DNA of 64,000 nt from Spodoptera frugiperda (GCF_023101765.2 NC_064238.1:3284001-3348000); one strand, 5' to 3'. Numbered from the stretch's first letter, positions 1 through 13,651 are shown. Notes: generated from the sequence alone by a model not told the origin. A program made the numbers and translations.

Positions 1-2692
1 CTTACATAGAGGCGTATAGTATTTATTTAAAACAGCAGCAACATATTAATTTTTCCGATATGTTTTAAATTTCCCTTGTTATCTAACAAGTACCTACAAC
101 AATCTTTCTAGCAATATGTTTGCACTAAACTTAAACCTACTGAACAGATTTTGGATGAAGCTTTTGGAAGTAGACAGTGTTTTAATCTATTGCATTCAGA
201 AAGATTTAAGGATTGCAGACAGTTACTGGTAAAAAGCTAGTAATAAATAATTTGAATTTCTATATAGAAATGTCTGAGTAGTATTTAGATGTTTCCCCCT
301 GACCTATTTGGAACAACACCAAGCCACGCAACAAGTGACACTGTAATGGATTTTATAAAGTTTAAAACCGTTCTCATGTTTGTGGACAGATAAATAAATA
401 CACTGATTTATTACGCATATCTATGATCTTGTTAGATGTTAGATTCAACAAAGGAGATGAATCAAAATTGCCTCAAGTCCTATAACAACGTGACATAATA
501 TCTCAAAAAGAATAGTAAAATATATAAAAATATATGTATAGCACACTTTTTAACTTCATTTTTAAACACCTTCGTCCGAATCTAGGTATGATAGTCCTAA
601 TACAGATAAATAGTCATAGTACATAGGTACTATCTCATTTATAAAACTGACAAAGTAACTGATTCTTTACAAGTCATAAATGAAATCCGATAATTACAAC
701 TGAAACGTTACAAACGCCTAACATAAACAAAATAAAATGCGTGTCCACAATCTTACTACCAACATCAAGCTATATTTTATTCAGCAAACAAACAGACATG
801 TTCAGCTGAAGTGATTTCAATGCAGTCAGCTGCGGCGGTCTCTCGCGGTGAACGTTAGTTTATACATAGTATGTACAACTGATGGGCTCAGTACAACATT
901 ATATTCGCAAGTCACAGGTTTACCGCGCGACAATCTTAAGAGCTAGAGCAAGGGTAGGTCGCCCAATCAAAACTATACCTGGACGTAAGGCGCATCGCGT
1001 TCCACCCGCGCTTCAAAGAGCCATCAGACCACCACCTGCCTAGCAAGTTACCGGGGCTCTGACTCACAGTAGTAGGAACTGGGTGGTTTTTAGTCAGTAA
1101 GAGCCTGCCACTCTCTCTCGCCTTAACCAAGGTGGAAGAAGACATTGGATGATTTGCCCCCACAGCGATTTTTATGACAATTCCATGACAATTGAATGAC
1201 AATGATTTTAAATATAAGCAAAATGATAATTGAATCATTTTTGGTATCTTAAGTGCTACTTACAATGGGCCCTACGTCAAACTATTTTTAGATTAAAAAC
1301 GATAAATTGCTAATTCAAGCAAACAAGCGCTCCGGCCCGCTAATAAAAAAAGTCTGGCAATCAATCAAGTCTTTAGAGGCAACGTTAATGCCCTAAATTG
1401 CTAATTAATTCCGACTAAGTCATTTGCAAGTCTTGTTCCAGCTCTCATACTCATTAACTTGCGACTATCAACAGAACTTTTTATTTATTTACTTTATAAA
1501 TCTTAGTATATTTTTAGACTGATTTTTATCTAAATAATAGGTACTTACTTTCTTTATCGTCCAGAAAACGCCTCCGTCTAAATAGAAAGTACCTATTGTT
1601 TAATTGAAATAAATGCTTTGACTTTTGACTTTGACTTTAAAAAGGGTTGCCGTTTGCCGTAATACCAAATTCTACTTTTAATTGTTTAATTTAAATTTTG
1701 ATTATACAGACTCGAAATATCTTCAATTAAAATGGTTTTTCTGAGTAAACAATCGCAATATGTGCCGTACGTACTTCAATAATAGGGCAAACAGGTAAAT
1801 ACATAACAAAAAAATACAATCTTATTCTTCCACAAATGCACAGAACACGGTACTCAGTTCCACCACAACAGTGCTAGGGTTGCCAAATGGCTGGGATTTC
1901 CGGGATTGTCCTGGAATGTTGTGTGCTGTCCCGTGTCCAGTAATTTTACTTTGCTGTCCCCGAATGAAAAAATACTAGTTTTTATTAGTATTTGTTTACT
2001 AGTAAATAGTCCTTAAAAAGTTACTTGCAAAAATAACTTTTTAAGCAGGATACTTAATTCCTACTTTTACAGTTTAGTCTCGGATGGGACACCAAAATTC
2101 AGATTCCGTTCGTGGCCGTAGAAATGTCCAGGAAATGATCAGTCTGGATCTGGCAACCCTCTACAGTGCATGCATAAGATAAGGCAGAAGGAACCGCAAC
2201 ACAGTTCTCAACCGTGACTTATTTCCATACTTCTCAACTCGTTTGCACCCTGAATAGGGTTACCACGCACAACGCAAACCGAAGAACAACTTTCACCTAT
2301 ATTTCTAGGTGGTTACACATCGAGCTGTACAAAACCACTTTACCAAGGTCCCGCTTTGTATGATCTTTCCGTATATTCAAGGGTCAGTTTATATTGGTTT
2401 TTATAGCTTGATGTGTACCTGTGTGTACCTTCGTGATAACCCCTCGTACGGCTCAGATAAGGAAAATGGTAGAACAAGCAATGGGGTGTATCGTACTATT
2501 GTATTTTCATGCATTTTACCTTGTATGGGGGCTTGTGGTGCGAAAAAATATATGGGAATACTTTATTTTGATGTTATTGCTAGATGAGTGTGAATTGATA
2601 GTTCCATATATCCAGCTGTGCTTCGCCAGAACTTTAGTCTAAGTAATGATTTCTTGTAAAACCGAGCGAGAAAATTCATCAGTCAATTCAAA
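1..2692. other. Gene-free stretch, left edge
   Basis: AT-rich DNA with one SINE-like copy at 985-1170. Otherwise only short open frames without family features are seen. No RNA gene noticed. Confidence 0.5.
985..1170 (-). repeat. SINE-like repeat, family A (copy 1)
   Basis: Shares with other copies the blocks CATCCAATG(A/T)CTTCT, ACTAAAAACCACC and CCGGTAACTTGCTAGGCAGG-like text, here inverted. Eight copies lie in this window, two of them within or beside gene introns. Family A is a dispersed moth repeat with no coding content. Confidence 0.6.
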
Positions 2693-3034
2693 TCTATACA
2701 TATAATAAAAAATACATTAAAAATATGAAAAAAGAAAAATAGTAATAGTAGTAGTAGTAGAGGTGTTACTAGGTAGATACCGAACCCAAAAATGTGATTG
2801 AAAAAATCTGTCTGTATGTTCACGCATCACGCAAAAACTACCGGTCCGATTGCGATGAAACTCGGTATAATTATACTTTAATATCCTGGGCACAACAGAG
2901 ACATAAAGGGGTAGGAGTAGCCGTAGGTCTAAGGTATCAGTATAATGCGGGTGCGGGTGCAGGAGTGGATGTAGGGACCCAAATGCTGCCAGAAGTCATT
3001 ATTCCACGCGGACGAAGTCGCAGGTAAAAGCTAG
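2693..3034 (+). mobile_element. Non-autonomous Helitron, short copy (342 bp)
   Basis: Starts TCTATACATATAATAAAA after an A and ends AAAAGCTAG before a T, the Helitron rule of 5' TC, 3' CTRR and insertion between A and T. A short stem (GCG...CGC) lies just inside the 3' end. Both ends match the long copy at 48421-49920, but most of the interior is missing. Confidence 0.7.
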
Positions 3035-3382
3035 TTTTAAAATAAAAAGTGAGTGTTATTTTTGTACAAAAATAACTGAAAAAAACAAGCACCTTAGGGA
3101 CGTAAAATGCTAACTTCTAACGTGGGAAAATAATGAATAATGATACGAAGATGGAAGACATTTTCTTGGTAAGCATTCATCTTGATCCTGTCAACATGGA
3201 AAACTTTAATACCTCTTGTGACCTAGAATTTTCATCATTTGTTTCACAAACTATCAGATGTGTATAAGGAGAGAAAAAATATTTGTTAAAAGAGTATTTC
3301 GCAGGTCTGACAGGTGACAAATGCAACAAAAACCGCAATTTTGTAGCTGAACCATCTACATGACATGACGTCACGCCTTTTG

Positions 3383-3632
3383 GGGTGCTTTTCAACCAGA
3401 GATGTGCTATGCTACGTTGATACGGATGCATTTGGCTTCCACCAATCATATTCATTGGTACACATAGCTTATGATAGATGCGTGCTATGGATGGCTTCTT
3501 TACTATCGATACATCGCATACTCGAGCTACGCATCTTCATAGCACAACTACATAGCTTAGTAGTTTTACAGCTTAGGTATTATACGTCTTTGTAGCATAG
3601 CTATAATGCATATCATTGGTGGAAAAGCACCC
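3383..3632. mobile_element. MITE with GGGTGCTTTTC ends
   Basis: GGGTGCTTTTCAACCAGAGA at the left and its imperfect inverse (ATCATTGGTGGAAAAGCACCC, 21 nt, given here only by its end AAAAGCACCC) at the right bound about 250 bp. No coding content. Terminal inverted repeats and size fit a MITE. Confidence 0.6.
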
Positions 3633-5054
3633 GTAATCTCGGAACACATTTACATTGTAACCTCCGTTCTGAGAGAAATTTCATGATTACTTAACCTAAT
3701 CCTTCGCCATTGTTTTCGGAATATATTTCTAAGGAACAGCTAAAGTAGCTTATAATTAAACGTCTCTGAGTTCGGCAGTAAGAGTCGTTTTTTACCAGTC
3801 TGTTATGTGTCCCATGTCACACACATCATATCACATCAGCATACTATGGAGCACTGCAAACCAAAGGCTCTTCTCTAACGGAGAAGGGTTGAGCATTAAT
3901 CACCACGCTTGCTCAATGCGGGTTTGCGATTTGTCGAGGCCCATGTAGTAGGGGACAATGGGCTTATATAATACGCTATTACAGTATTCAGATATGTGTG
4001 GCAGTCCCAAATAGACTTAAAAACTTACTTAGTTGTAAAAGGTGAAAGCAAAAAACATAAAATGTCGTCTCATAAAAACCTCCTCCATATTTAAAGTCGG
4101 TTGATGCAAAAAATCAAACGAAAAGTTATAAAACTTGGAAGACATCGCCTCCTGAATCTTGAATGACTAAAGTTAAAAACCTCAAAAGATTGAAGAGAAA
4201 GTTGTATGAGTTTTCTTTGGATAATATTCATTCTATTTACTGTTTCTCTAGAACTGAATGCTTAATGTCGTATTTTGAAATAATATGTTGGAATATTATT
4301 TCGTGATTAGTTATCAAAACTAAAGAAAAAGTGAGAATCTGGTTTTTATAATTTAAAATTCGAATTCCTCAAGAACACATTTTTTAATGTATGTACTTAT
4401 ATACTCGTATGTATTAATATGTTTCTGCACAACCAAATGTTGCAATGGTAGTCCGTGGTGTCCTGAAATATAAGTCCCCAGTGTCCCACAAATTAATATG
4501 TATGTATGAACAAATTCATATGTGTAAAATAACTAACTCCCGGACAACTTCGTTTCGCCTTAAAAAAATTATTTTCTGCCCTTTTAAACCTTCCAAGGCC
4601 TTCCACAAAGGTAGCTGATAAGTTTGTATTTTACTGTTTATGGAAGAAAATTATTTCTAAACATCTTCTAAAGCATGTTTGAAAATTCGTTGCAAGTTAT
4701 GAAATGCAATAATGTAACACGATTTTCAGCTCCCGCGACGGCAACAGTTTCCAGGCGTTTATTAAAATAATATACCCTCATTATCCCCAACTATATTATA
4801 TTGTAAAGGCATTTCTTAAGTAATAAATACACAGTGAAGTGAAGGTTCTCTGCTTGCTTGTTATTACCGTCTCGTATACTATGTTCTTTCAATTTCCGCG
4901 TTTACATTATGCACGCTAATAAAATATCCTGTCGCTGAGCTACTGCGCTAGGCTTGAGTTTACAGGCTCAGGTATACTTATAGAAGTTTACAAACCCAAG
5001 TATACATATACATGGCATATACATATACTTACAAATAAAAACTACTACTACTAC

Positions 5055-6620
5055 TTCTGAGGCTTTTGTCATGTCAGTCTGTCTTGTAATACGACTGATA
5101 TCACGATTAGTTGAAATTTTTCATAATTAAAATGATTCTAGCATGACTAATATAATTTTGGTCATGCCAGAATATGTCAGAATATGTCAATATGCCAGGT
5201 ATGTCTACTAAAAACTGACCGACAAACAGATATTTGTTTGTTTGACGTTCCCAAATTATTATTTTTTATTACTATTTATTATTTATTACTTATTACTATG
5301 AATGTCTTAATTTCTATTAAACTTGGCTTTCACATCTAGAACAATTGATACCTATTATGTAAAAAATCTAAAACATTTCCAGTATACATATGTAGTATCT
5401 GCACCTTTAAAATAGAGACTGTAGTCCGGTCAAATTAGACCAAAAAATTAGGGTGAAATTACATAAATTCGCAACAAGCTGAATTTTGGTACAATTGTTC
5501 AAAACACGATTATAAACAATAGCTGAAAGTTCCCCATCATTCCCGTGTGTGGATAAAAACGTTATTCAAGGTCAAATGTCAAAAAAATGAGTTTTTCGCG
5601 ATTTTCAGCAAAACGGTAAGTTTTATCAGAAAAATACCTCAGACTAAAATTGTAGATCATTAAATTATCTATAAAAAATATATCAATACTTTTCTCATTC
5701 ATTGTTCCAAAGTGGAAAAATGAGTGTCACCCCGACACTAATTTTTCCACTTTGAGGAGCGTCTAACTTTCAAACGGCCTTGATTTCGACGAAAAATGGT
5801 TTTAGGAACCTTGATGTCTTTTTGAAAGACCTATCCATAGACATCCATAACAAATACGGTTGCGGTCTGAAAAAAATTTTTTTTTGAATCACCGCCGTGC
5901 CCTCAGGGATGTGATCGGCGACGTGCGACCTCTCGCGTTAATTTGGTTCAGGCCATGGTGCGGAGCGAGGGGGACTGGGATGCCGTCTCCTCCTTCAAAA
6001 TTCGAATAGCGGTTATGCTAGTTAAATAGGAGGCAACGCGTACAGAGTTTCGAACTATCCTCAGACCCAACAGTTTCGGAAATAAATGGCTGTGACATAC
6101 GGACGGACGGACGGACAGACAGACATGATGAATCTATAAGGGTACCGTTTTTTGCCATTTGGCTACGGAACTCTAAAAAACGCGATAAGTACACTACCTC
6201 ATAGGTGGCGTGGAAACGTGTGCATTTTATGATAATTGCAACTGTTACAACGGGGTTTTTACACTGCGATATCTCCGAAACGGTGTCTCGTGAAAAAAAA
6301 AAAAGCCCCATCATACCTTATACCTATAAAACTTGTGAGGCTTTTGTTTTGTCAAGCAGACTTGTAATACGACTGATATTATGATTAAGTTCTTCTCGCA
6401 TGACTAGTAACAAACCTGGACCTAACTAATATAGGTATGTGTAACAGACATTTTTTTGTTTGTTTGACTTTCATAAATTAATTACTTTTGTCTAATTGAA
6501 ATGAAAAACCTGGCTATCATATCTGATATCTATTTGAACAATTGATACTTATTATGTAAAAAATCTAAAACATTTCCAATATATATAGAATCCGCACCTT
6601 TAAAATATAGACTGCATTTT
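5055..6620. repeat. Diverged direct repeat pair with LINE debris between
   Basis: The left unit (about 5055-5425) and right unit (about 6338-6620) share CTTGTAATACGACTGATAT, AACAATTGATAC, TTATGTAAAAAATCTAAAAC and GCACCTTTAAAATA in the same order. Between them are a 45-bp hairpin (5709-5753) and LINE fragments. Confidence 0.55.
5885..6180 (+). pseudogene. LINE C-terminal fragment and 3' tail
   Basis: The plus strand reads RRALRDVIGD, then after a one-base shift RVNLVQAMVRSEGDWDAVSSF. This is the end of the zinc-knuckle-side C-terminus common in moth R1/Jockey-like LINEs, by family memory. It is followed by GGAC/AGAC short tandem repeats (6107-6124) and an AAGGGTACCGTTTTTTGCCA tail often seen as a moth LINE end. 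Broken and short. Confidence 0.5.
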
Positions 6621-6624
6621 CCAA

Positions 6625-8820
6625 ATATATATTCGAAATATCACAGCTTCACATCTCTTCGGCAATATTCCGTATTGCATAACAGCAAACGTGGGTATGT
6701 GGTTCAGATATATAATAGAAAACATGTCACGAGCAGAGATCCAACATACGATGTAGGTTTGTCAACCAATAAGAGATAGAGATATTTAATTTTATTTATT
6801 TACTTCAACTATTTTGATAGAACATGATAATATAATAATTTTGTCGGATTAAAGCAGAAACGATACAAAAAATACAGATTAAAAAAATATTTGTTGTGCG
6901 GAATTAAAAACAAAATCAATCATATCTAATGTTTTTTTTCTAACTGGCCAGATATAAATTTGAAAAAATATCCATTGTAATTTTGTTTTCGTGAAGCCAG
7001 CTTTTTAGTATACGCTTAAAATTCAAATGAAATCCGCATAAAGGATTTTTATTTATTTATTTATTTCAATTGTAATTGAATCATCATTACAGATTAAATT
7101 TAATTCGATAGGATTTGAAACATTTAAAAAATTCAACCTAAATTCTATTTTGAGCTTGCATTTTTTTTTTTCACTTTATCTAATTATTATACCCATACGA
7201 TACCATCGTTTTGCATTAAGTAAGGCTGCCCACAACATTATTATCATAGGAAAATAATAATGTCTTCGTAACAACAATAACATGAAAAAAACTTTTGCAA
7301 AGTTATGCCAGTAAATTCAAGTGTATAATGAAATGAAAGTAGGTGTAAAGTTATGAATACAGCTACTGATAACAACTATCCACCTGTCTCACTGTCACTG
7401 TGTGTACTGCCGCGGGAATGTTAAGATATGTCCATGCTTTTCTGATGCTATTATAATATTTATTTTTCATTAAACATTAAAACTGCCTCATGTGCATTGG
7501 GTTGAGAGTAATTTTTATACAGTAATAATTATTGTACTTACTGTTTGCAGAACTAATAGAACACTTACTCTCATTTATAAAATCTAGTACTTACTTATAG
7601 TTATGTATTATTATTGTTGAATTGTTTTATTGTTAATTTTAATTGCTTCCAGAATCTGTTAATTGCCTCCAGATATTATGCATCAAACCTACACCTGCAA
7701 CACATTGCATAGCAATCGCCCAGGCATTGCACTAACACTACAACCCAAAAACACGTCTAACCAATTAATCTATGCATACCATAAATTCTCAACAAACAAT
7801 ATTCCAAGAAGCCAAACTAATGTAGCAACAATTTGATACAACAGTAATCTCTAGTTATTATTATAACGACCCGTAAATATCTCCTGGCTCACCCGTAAAT
7901 ATAAGCAATTAGTTGTCCCTAACGGCACCCATGGGTCCTGACAGGGTTCAGGGATACTCTATTAGTTGATGACACAATAGTTCTGCTATTAATTTGCTCT
8001 GTTCCTTTACTATTAATTATTGTTATTACCATAAACGTCGTGTGATTTTCGTGAGAATTAATCGTTATTGTCTTGAGAAGTTTCTGGTAAAGGAACTTGG
8101 TATGAAAATGTTTATTAATACTGTGTGTTTTTTTATATGTACAGTAAAAAAACAATGCTTGCTTCACATTATTGTCAACAATTTTATCCTAACAAAATTG
8201 AAAATAGCTATTACAATATTTTTTGTACTAAACCTTTTAGTTTATGAGAAATCCAACAAGTCAACATTGCTATTCAAAAAAAGAATTTAACGTAATCAAC
8301 TCCCAATTCATTAATTACTCTATTAAGACTGGCACAAACAAGAAAAGAACATTCTTTATTCAAAAAACCTTAAAAAAAATCTTCATTCAACTTCCAACAA
8401 CAAGACACATAATTCCAAATTCAAACAAGATTGTTGACTTAACTTTTTTCAACAGCCATAGACTAGAAAGAAGTTTAGAAGTACAATATTAAAGTCAGCT
8501 AGGCACTGCTCATAGTCCTTTCACGTTCTACTCATCTCATACAAGTTGTAAAAGTCACATCGCGCTTAATGTGAACTTTAATCAAAACTTAGCTCTATTC
8601 ACGGTTTTCAGCAAGAGACGTTAGCCTCGCTACAAGTTTGCTCGGGGCTCAAGAAGTGGGAGATAAAAAGGGTTTAGCTTTAGACTAACTTCAGTTAGCA
8701 GCTTTGCTTGTGTACAATTTTGACTGCGGATAAAATTTTATTTGATGTTGATGATTCAGATTTTCTGATGTTCACAGTATTTTTGCGACTTACGTAACCT
8801 CACGCCAGGCAGAGATATTT
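6625..8820. other. Gene-free stretch
   Basis: AT-rich DNA. Open frames around 7994-8492 are Lys/Asn/Ile/Phe-rich and overlap on both strands, the pattern of low-complexity AT DNA. Nothing supported. Confidence 0.5.
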
Positions 8821-8824
8821 GACT

Positions 8825-9050
8825 GAACAGTTGGTGCGGTGGCTGGGCAACCGGCTGCCACACGACGTGTAGCGGGTTCGATTCCCACACGTAGCAACTT
8901 TTTATGTGATCCACAAAATGTTGTTTCAGGTCTGGATGTCATGTGTATGTGAACTTGAATGTTTGTAAACGCACCCACGACACAGGAGAAAATCTTAGTG
9001 TGTGGAAACGTTTTATAAAAGAAATAGCTACGATTCTTACACACACCTCT
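8825..9050 (+). repeat. tRNA-derived SINE, family B (copy 1)
   Basis: Contains GCGGGTTCGATTCCCACACG, a tRNA B-box (polymerase III internal promoter). It follows GGTGGCTGGGCAACCGGCTG and is followed by CTGGATGTCATGTGTATGTG and a GACACAGGAGAAAAT tail. Four copies in the window share this order. Confidence 0.7.
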
Positions 9051-9169
9051 TTTTTTCGATGTTCAAGAAAAACTACAAATTCTTTTGCCATTACAAAGTT
9101 TATTTTTCTGAGAACAAGATAGGATACTTTTTATCCCAATAATTCTACAGAATTGGAACCTACTCCAAA

Positions 9170-9213
9170 GACTTTTAAAATCCTCGTGGGCGAAGTTGCA
9201 AGCGAAAAGCTAG
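9170..9213 (+). mobile_element. Helitron 3'-end fragment
   Basis: GGGCGAAGTTGCAAGCGAAA then AGCTAGT resembles the 3' ends of the Helitrons above. The 5' end is not visible nearby. Confidence 0.4.
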
Positions 9214-10079
9214 TGTATTGATTTTTGTTAAACAATATAAAACAGTGGGAAGCTTAACATTTTCTTTAACAGAGAATAACCGAAAATAACTTGACATTTG
9301 AATAAAATTATTATATTTGTAAGTACTTATATTATTTTATCTAAACTTTTAGCTTTCTCTATTGTTCTATTGACTAAATTAATTGAGAAGTTCAACCTGA
9401 GTTCATGCTAATTAAATAACAAAAAAAGAAATATTAGTACCTATAATCTTTCTCGTTAATACAGAGTTCTGTTTACGTATAGAAATACTGAATTCTCATA
9501 CTTGAGGGTGCGTGATCGAAACCTACCAACGGCAAGTAACAATGTGACTTTTTCCAAGTTATATGTACTTTATAAGATTATTTAGACACTATTGACAAAC
9601 AATGAAGGGAAACATCAAACTTTGGCTTATAATTTCTAATTATCATAAGTTTGAAATCGCCAACCCGCATTGAGCGTATACGTGTGAGAAGAGGCTTTTG
9701 GTCAGCAGTGGCCACTTATAGACAGTTGATGTGATGTAATACTGAATTTGATCTTGTGATGATCAGTACACGTATACATTATGTAACTCACTAAACTCCT
9801 GTATACATTTTAAATCTCAAAAGATTTAAGTTCATACATAGCGATTTTATTCTACTAAGCTAAACATTGCCCCGAGGGTTTAACAGTTACCCCGAGGTAG
9901 TGGTACTACGTGCAAACTAATAAGCCTTGCTAACAATAACATGCAGTTATGGAACTTCACAATAACTTAGGTCTTAGGTCACAATGGAAGAACAGCTTAT
10001 TGCTATTATATGGCTTTTGTAAAAGGTTTTTATATCGGTTAAACTGTTCCATTTTGTTCTTGAATTGAGTTGCAATGGC

Positions 10080-10235
10080 TTTTTTAAGGGGGGAAAATCA
10101 TCCAATGACTTCTCTCGCCTTGGGCGAAGCGTGGAGTGTCTGACTCTTACTGACTAAAAACCACCCCGTTCCTGCTCCTGCTTTTCTAGCCGGAGTCCCG
10201 GTAAACCCGCTAGGTAATCCGCAGCTCCGAAGAGT
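10080..10235 (+). repeat. SINE-like repeat, family A (copy 2)
   Basis: Carries AAAATCATCCAATGACTTCT, ACTAAAAACCACCCCGTTCC and CCCGGTAAACCCGCTAGGTA in that order, the fullest consensus match here. A LINE 3' fragment follows directly. Confidence 0.65.
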
Positions 10236-10455
10236 TGCAAAGGCTACGTCTTAAGATGCCGTAGTGGTTCCATTGTCAAACGGTACATACAGCCTGTTAC
10301 GTGGGCAGACCTCCCACTAGATGGACCGACGATATCGTCAGAGTAGTGGGGAGCCATTGGATGTAGATGACGGCTTGTCGTCCTACGTGGAAGACTAAGG
10401 GAGATGAGGGAAGACTTTGTTCAGCAGTGACGTCTTCCGGCTGATGATGATGACA
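10236..10455 (+). pseudogene. LINE 3'-end fragment (PPTRWTDDIV)
   Basis: The frame reads PPTRWTDDIVRVVGSHWM and then hits a stop. The RWTDDI.....S.W.... pattern is the C-terminal end of many moth LINE reverse transcriptase polyproteins. The fragment ends in the AGCAGTGACGTCTTCCGGCTGATGATGATG tail type (shown here only in part). It is directly fused to a SINE at 10080-10235. Confidence 0.5.
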
Positions 10456-10917
10456 TAAATCTTAATATATGTAGCTATTATAACATTATTTTTTAATACA
10501 CTCGTGATGACTACTTAGAAGAAATAATTCGAGAGAACCTAATTTTAAGACATTTGACAAGTTCTACATTATGCATGCTATTTGCTTGCTTGCAAGCCAA
10601 CATGGAGTTTTTTTAATGTGTATTGAAAAGTCTGTTTTTGCAAAAGAAACTATGCAAAGAAAATATTTTAGTACCCAATAGGTAGTAGAGTGGTATAAAA
10701 CTGTCACGTAACAACAGTTCCTACTTGTTTGTTTTTAGGGAAATAAAAAACATGACGCATGACAAACCATCTGTCACTGCTTGTTTTCCTCATCATAATA
10801 TCCAAAGCGTTTCATATTTTTTGCTCATACTGCTTGCTACACATATTTGCACCACATTCCTGGTACAATACTTATGGTATAAACCAGAATATACAAATAA
10901 ATAAAAACATAAATATC

Positions 10918-11051
10918 AACTAAAAATCACGGTTTATCACGCGGCGACGTCGCCGCGTCTGCGCACGCTGTTCATGATGAAGAGTCCCTCTGTAACTGGA
11001 AACAAGTAGAGCTTTTCTCAATTAATGTATGTGAGTAAACCGTGATTTAGT
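10918..11051. mobile_element. MITE with AACTAAAAATCACGGTTTA ends (copy 1)
   Basis: AACTAAAAATCACGGTTTA on the left and TAAACCGTGATTTAGT on the right are inverted. A second copy is at 24463-24631, and both share GAGCTTTTC and GTGAGTAAACCGTGAT. This copy contains an 18-bp perfect palindrome at 10940-10957. Confidence 0.65.
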
Positions 11052-11569
11052 ATGTCACACGATAGTACAAAAATATAAATATCTTGACAGATATTTCCTT
11101 TCAAGGATCTTACATAATGATCGAACTCTCGTACCTCTTTTACTCAACCCTTCCCTCGCAACACTCACTGAACTATTAATACATCATTTTATGTTGTTTT
11201 TGCTATAAAGAATGCCACTAAAAATGAAAGATCGCTCGGAACGATGATATGTTTATAAGGGGAAAAGGTTTTTGGTAAGTTATGTCTAAATATATATATT
11301 TTATGATCGCTCCGCACATGTTGTGGTTTGCTCTTATAGGCCAGGAAATGAATAGCCGTGTAAGTGGCCCATTCGTCTGTTTAAGTGTTTAGTGAACGGG
11401 GTTCTAAGTACTACTTAATATATTGAATGTAAACTTGGGATGGGTGTGCTGTAAAGTGTACCTATTTCCTAAAGCTATATAATCATCTGGAAATAGTATT
11501 ACTATCTCATTTGACTTGGTTAAAGGGAATGCGATATTTTTTTTTCTTGTGACACTAGGATTTTCTTCT

Positions 11570-11735
11570 GTATCGTGGGTGCGTTTACAAACATACCTGT
11601 TCACATATACATGACACGCAGAAACGAAACAATGATTTGTGGAACACACAAAGAGTTGCTCCGTGCGAGAATCAAACCTTCTACATGTTGCGCGACAGCC
11701 GGTTGCTCAGCCACCGCTCCGACAGACGAACGCGA
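11570..11735 (-). repeat. tRNA-derived SINE, family B (copy 2)
   Basis: Inverted copy of the same element: CGTGGGTGCGTTTACAAACA at the left and GTGCGAGAATCAAACC (the B-box reversed) near 11660, then the CAGCCGGTTGCTCAGCCACC head. Confidence 0.65.
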
Positions 11736-13204
11736 ATTTGATTTTATATTTGTTGCTTTTTCTTATTGATTTACCACCAAGAAATCACAAAAGCTTTCTA
11801 AAGAAACGACTTATGAAATTGATACAAATAGGTACGTTAAAATACAATCACTTCTCATTCATAAATCATGAACAAATAAAGCTGTAACAGGAAAATACCT
11901 CGGATACGAAAAGCTATTCACAGAGCGTGTTAAAGTTAAGAAAGTGATACTTTTGACTTATATGTTATGGCTGACATTCTCCTATTTCATGCTAAGAGAG
12001 ACGATAAAATAACGAACGTGATTTACATGTACGACGATATTCAATTCGATAGTCTGTGGATTGGCGCTCGTTCAGCAAGTTCAAGGTGAATTTCATAATA
12101 TGATACTTTAACCAACCAACAAATAGGGTTATTTGTATAGTAGTATAGTAAAGATATGTATTTTTAGTCAGAAAATACTGCACAGGTCAATAATACATAA
12201 TACTTATTTTCACCAATTATAAACGTATAGTCTTCGGCACGTAACTTGGCATTTTTTTTTATAAATAATAAGAAAGTTCCGCCAATCGCACAGGGATTGA
12301 TTCTCACAAGCATCGTGCGCAGACGCGGCTACGTTGCACTGACTATTGAACGTCCGCGACCGTTTATTTTTAGAATTTTCTTGAAAAAAATTATAACAAA
12401 ATCTTGCCAAGTTATCTGCCAACCTTTATAATTGCTGGAAAATGGTGTGTGTAGAATCCTTAAGAATGGGATGCTTTTATAGTATTTATTAAACATTTCA
12501 CATCTGTCTACATATATCTAATTTACTGATAATACAAATACATATTGTGGTCGTGATTTGTGTTGATACGAATATCGTCACTACCATTTATTTGAAGGTT
12601 GTCTACACTACTTTTAACCTAAGGTATGTATGTGCATGTAATTAAGCGAAATGGAACATTGAATCGAATAAAACCTTTATTACCTCTACAAGTACCTATC
12701 TACAATAGCAAACACAATAAATAAATAAAAAAACTTCATAGAACAGGTGCTCTTTTCAGCAGTTCATTAATAATACATTGGCGAACCACTTTTACAAACA
12801 AGCTCCTGCCGATCCCCGGGGTAACAACCCTTAACCAGCCCTTTTGCACGAGAATGTGCTACACTAAACACAGGATTTTCAACTGTATAATTATCTAACC
12901 ATAAGGTTCAAAGTCAATTGAAGAAATTTCACATTTCGGGTAGTTTGATGTGCAGCCTATACAGTCAAGGGCATTTACATTAGTTTTCCAATTACTATCT
13001 TGTGTTGGTACTTGATTAGTCCTGTCATTAGATTGATATGCTAATTAATACAGCTACCAACACTTGTGATCTGGTGACATTATAATTAGTGAGTGTCTGC
13101 TGTTAATTTCGCTAATTTCATCACAGTAATATAACTATTATACAGTATATAGTAACTATTATATCGTGAGATATATTAAATTAATCATTATAATATCGGC
13201 TTCC

Positions 13205-13385
13205 AGTGAGTACGGCGTGTTTGCGCTCGCCTCAAAGAGCCATCAGACTACCACAGATAGGCCTCAGTAGAGCTGATGCCAACCTGGAGCTGCGGACTGC
13301 CTAACGAGTTACCGGGTCTCCGTCTCGTTAAGCAGGAGTAGAAACGTGGTGTTTTTCAGTGATTATGAGCCTCTAGCATGGTTTG
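13205..13385 (-). repeat. SINE-like repeat, family A (copy 3)
   Basis: Inverted copy with a GGAGCTGCGGACTGCCTAAC block and the reversed AGCAGGAGTAGAAACG block. The CATCCAATGAC end is lost. Confidence 0.5.
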
Positions 13386-13651
13386 AGTTCGTCGAGTTCC
13401 TCATCAAACATTTACATGAGTAAGCCGATAACCATAATAATTAATCTGATTACTCTTGTCAAATCAATTAAATGTCTATGTCTATTTCCCAATAATCTCA
13501 TCATACATTATATTATACAACGGCCTTGTTGATAACGGCTTAGTACAACTACCTATAACTGAATTTCAAAATTCTGAGTAATAGATCTCTAGTAATAGAG
13601 CTCTGGAATTGTATGCTTGGTAATAAACTAGAAGTCAAAATCTGAACTGTG

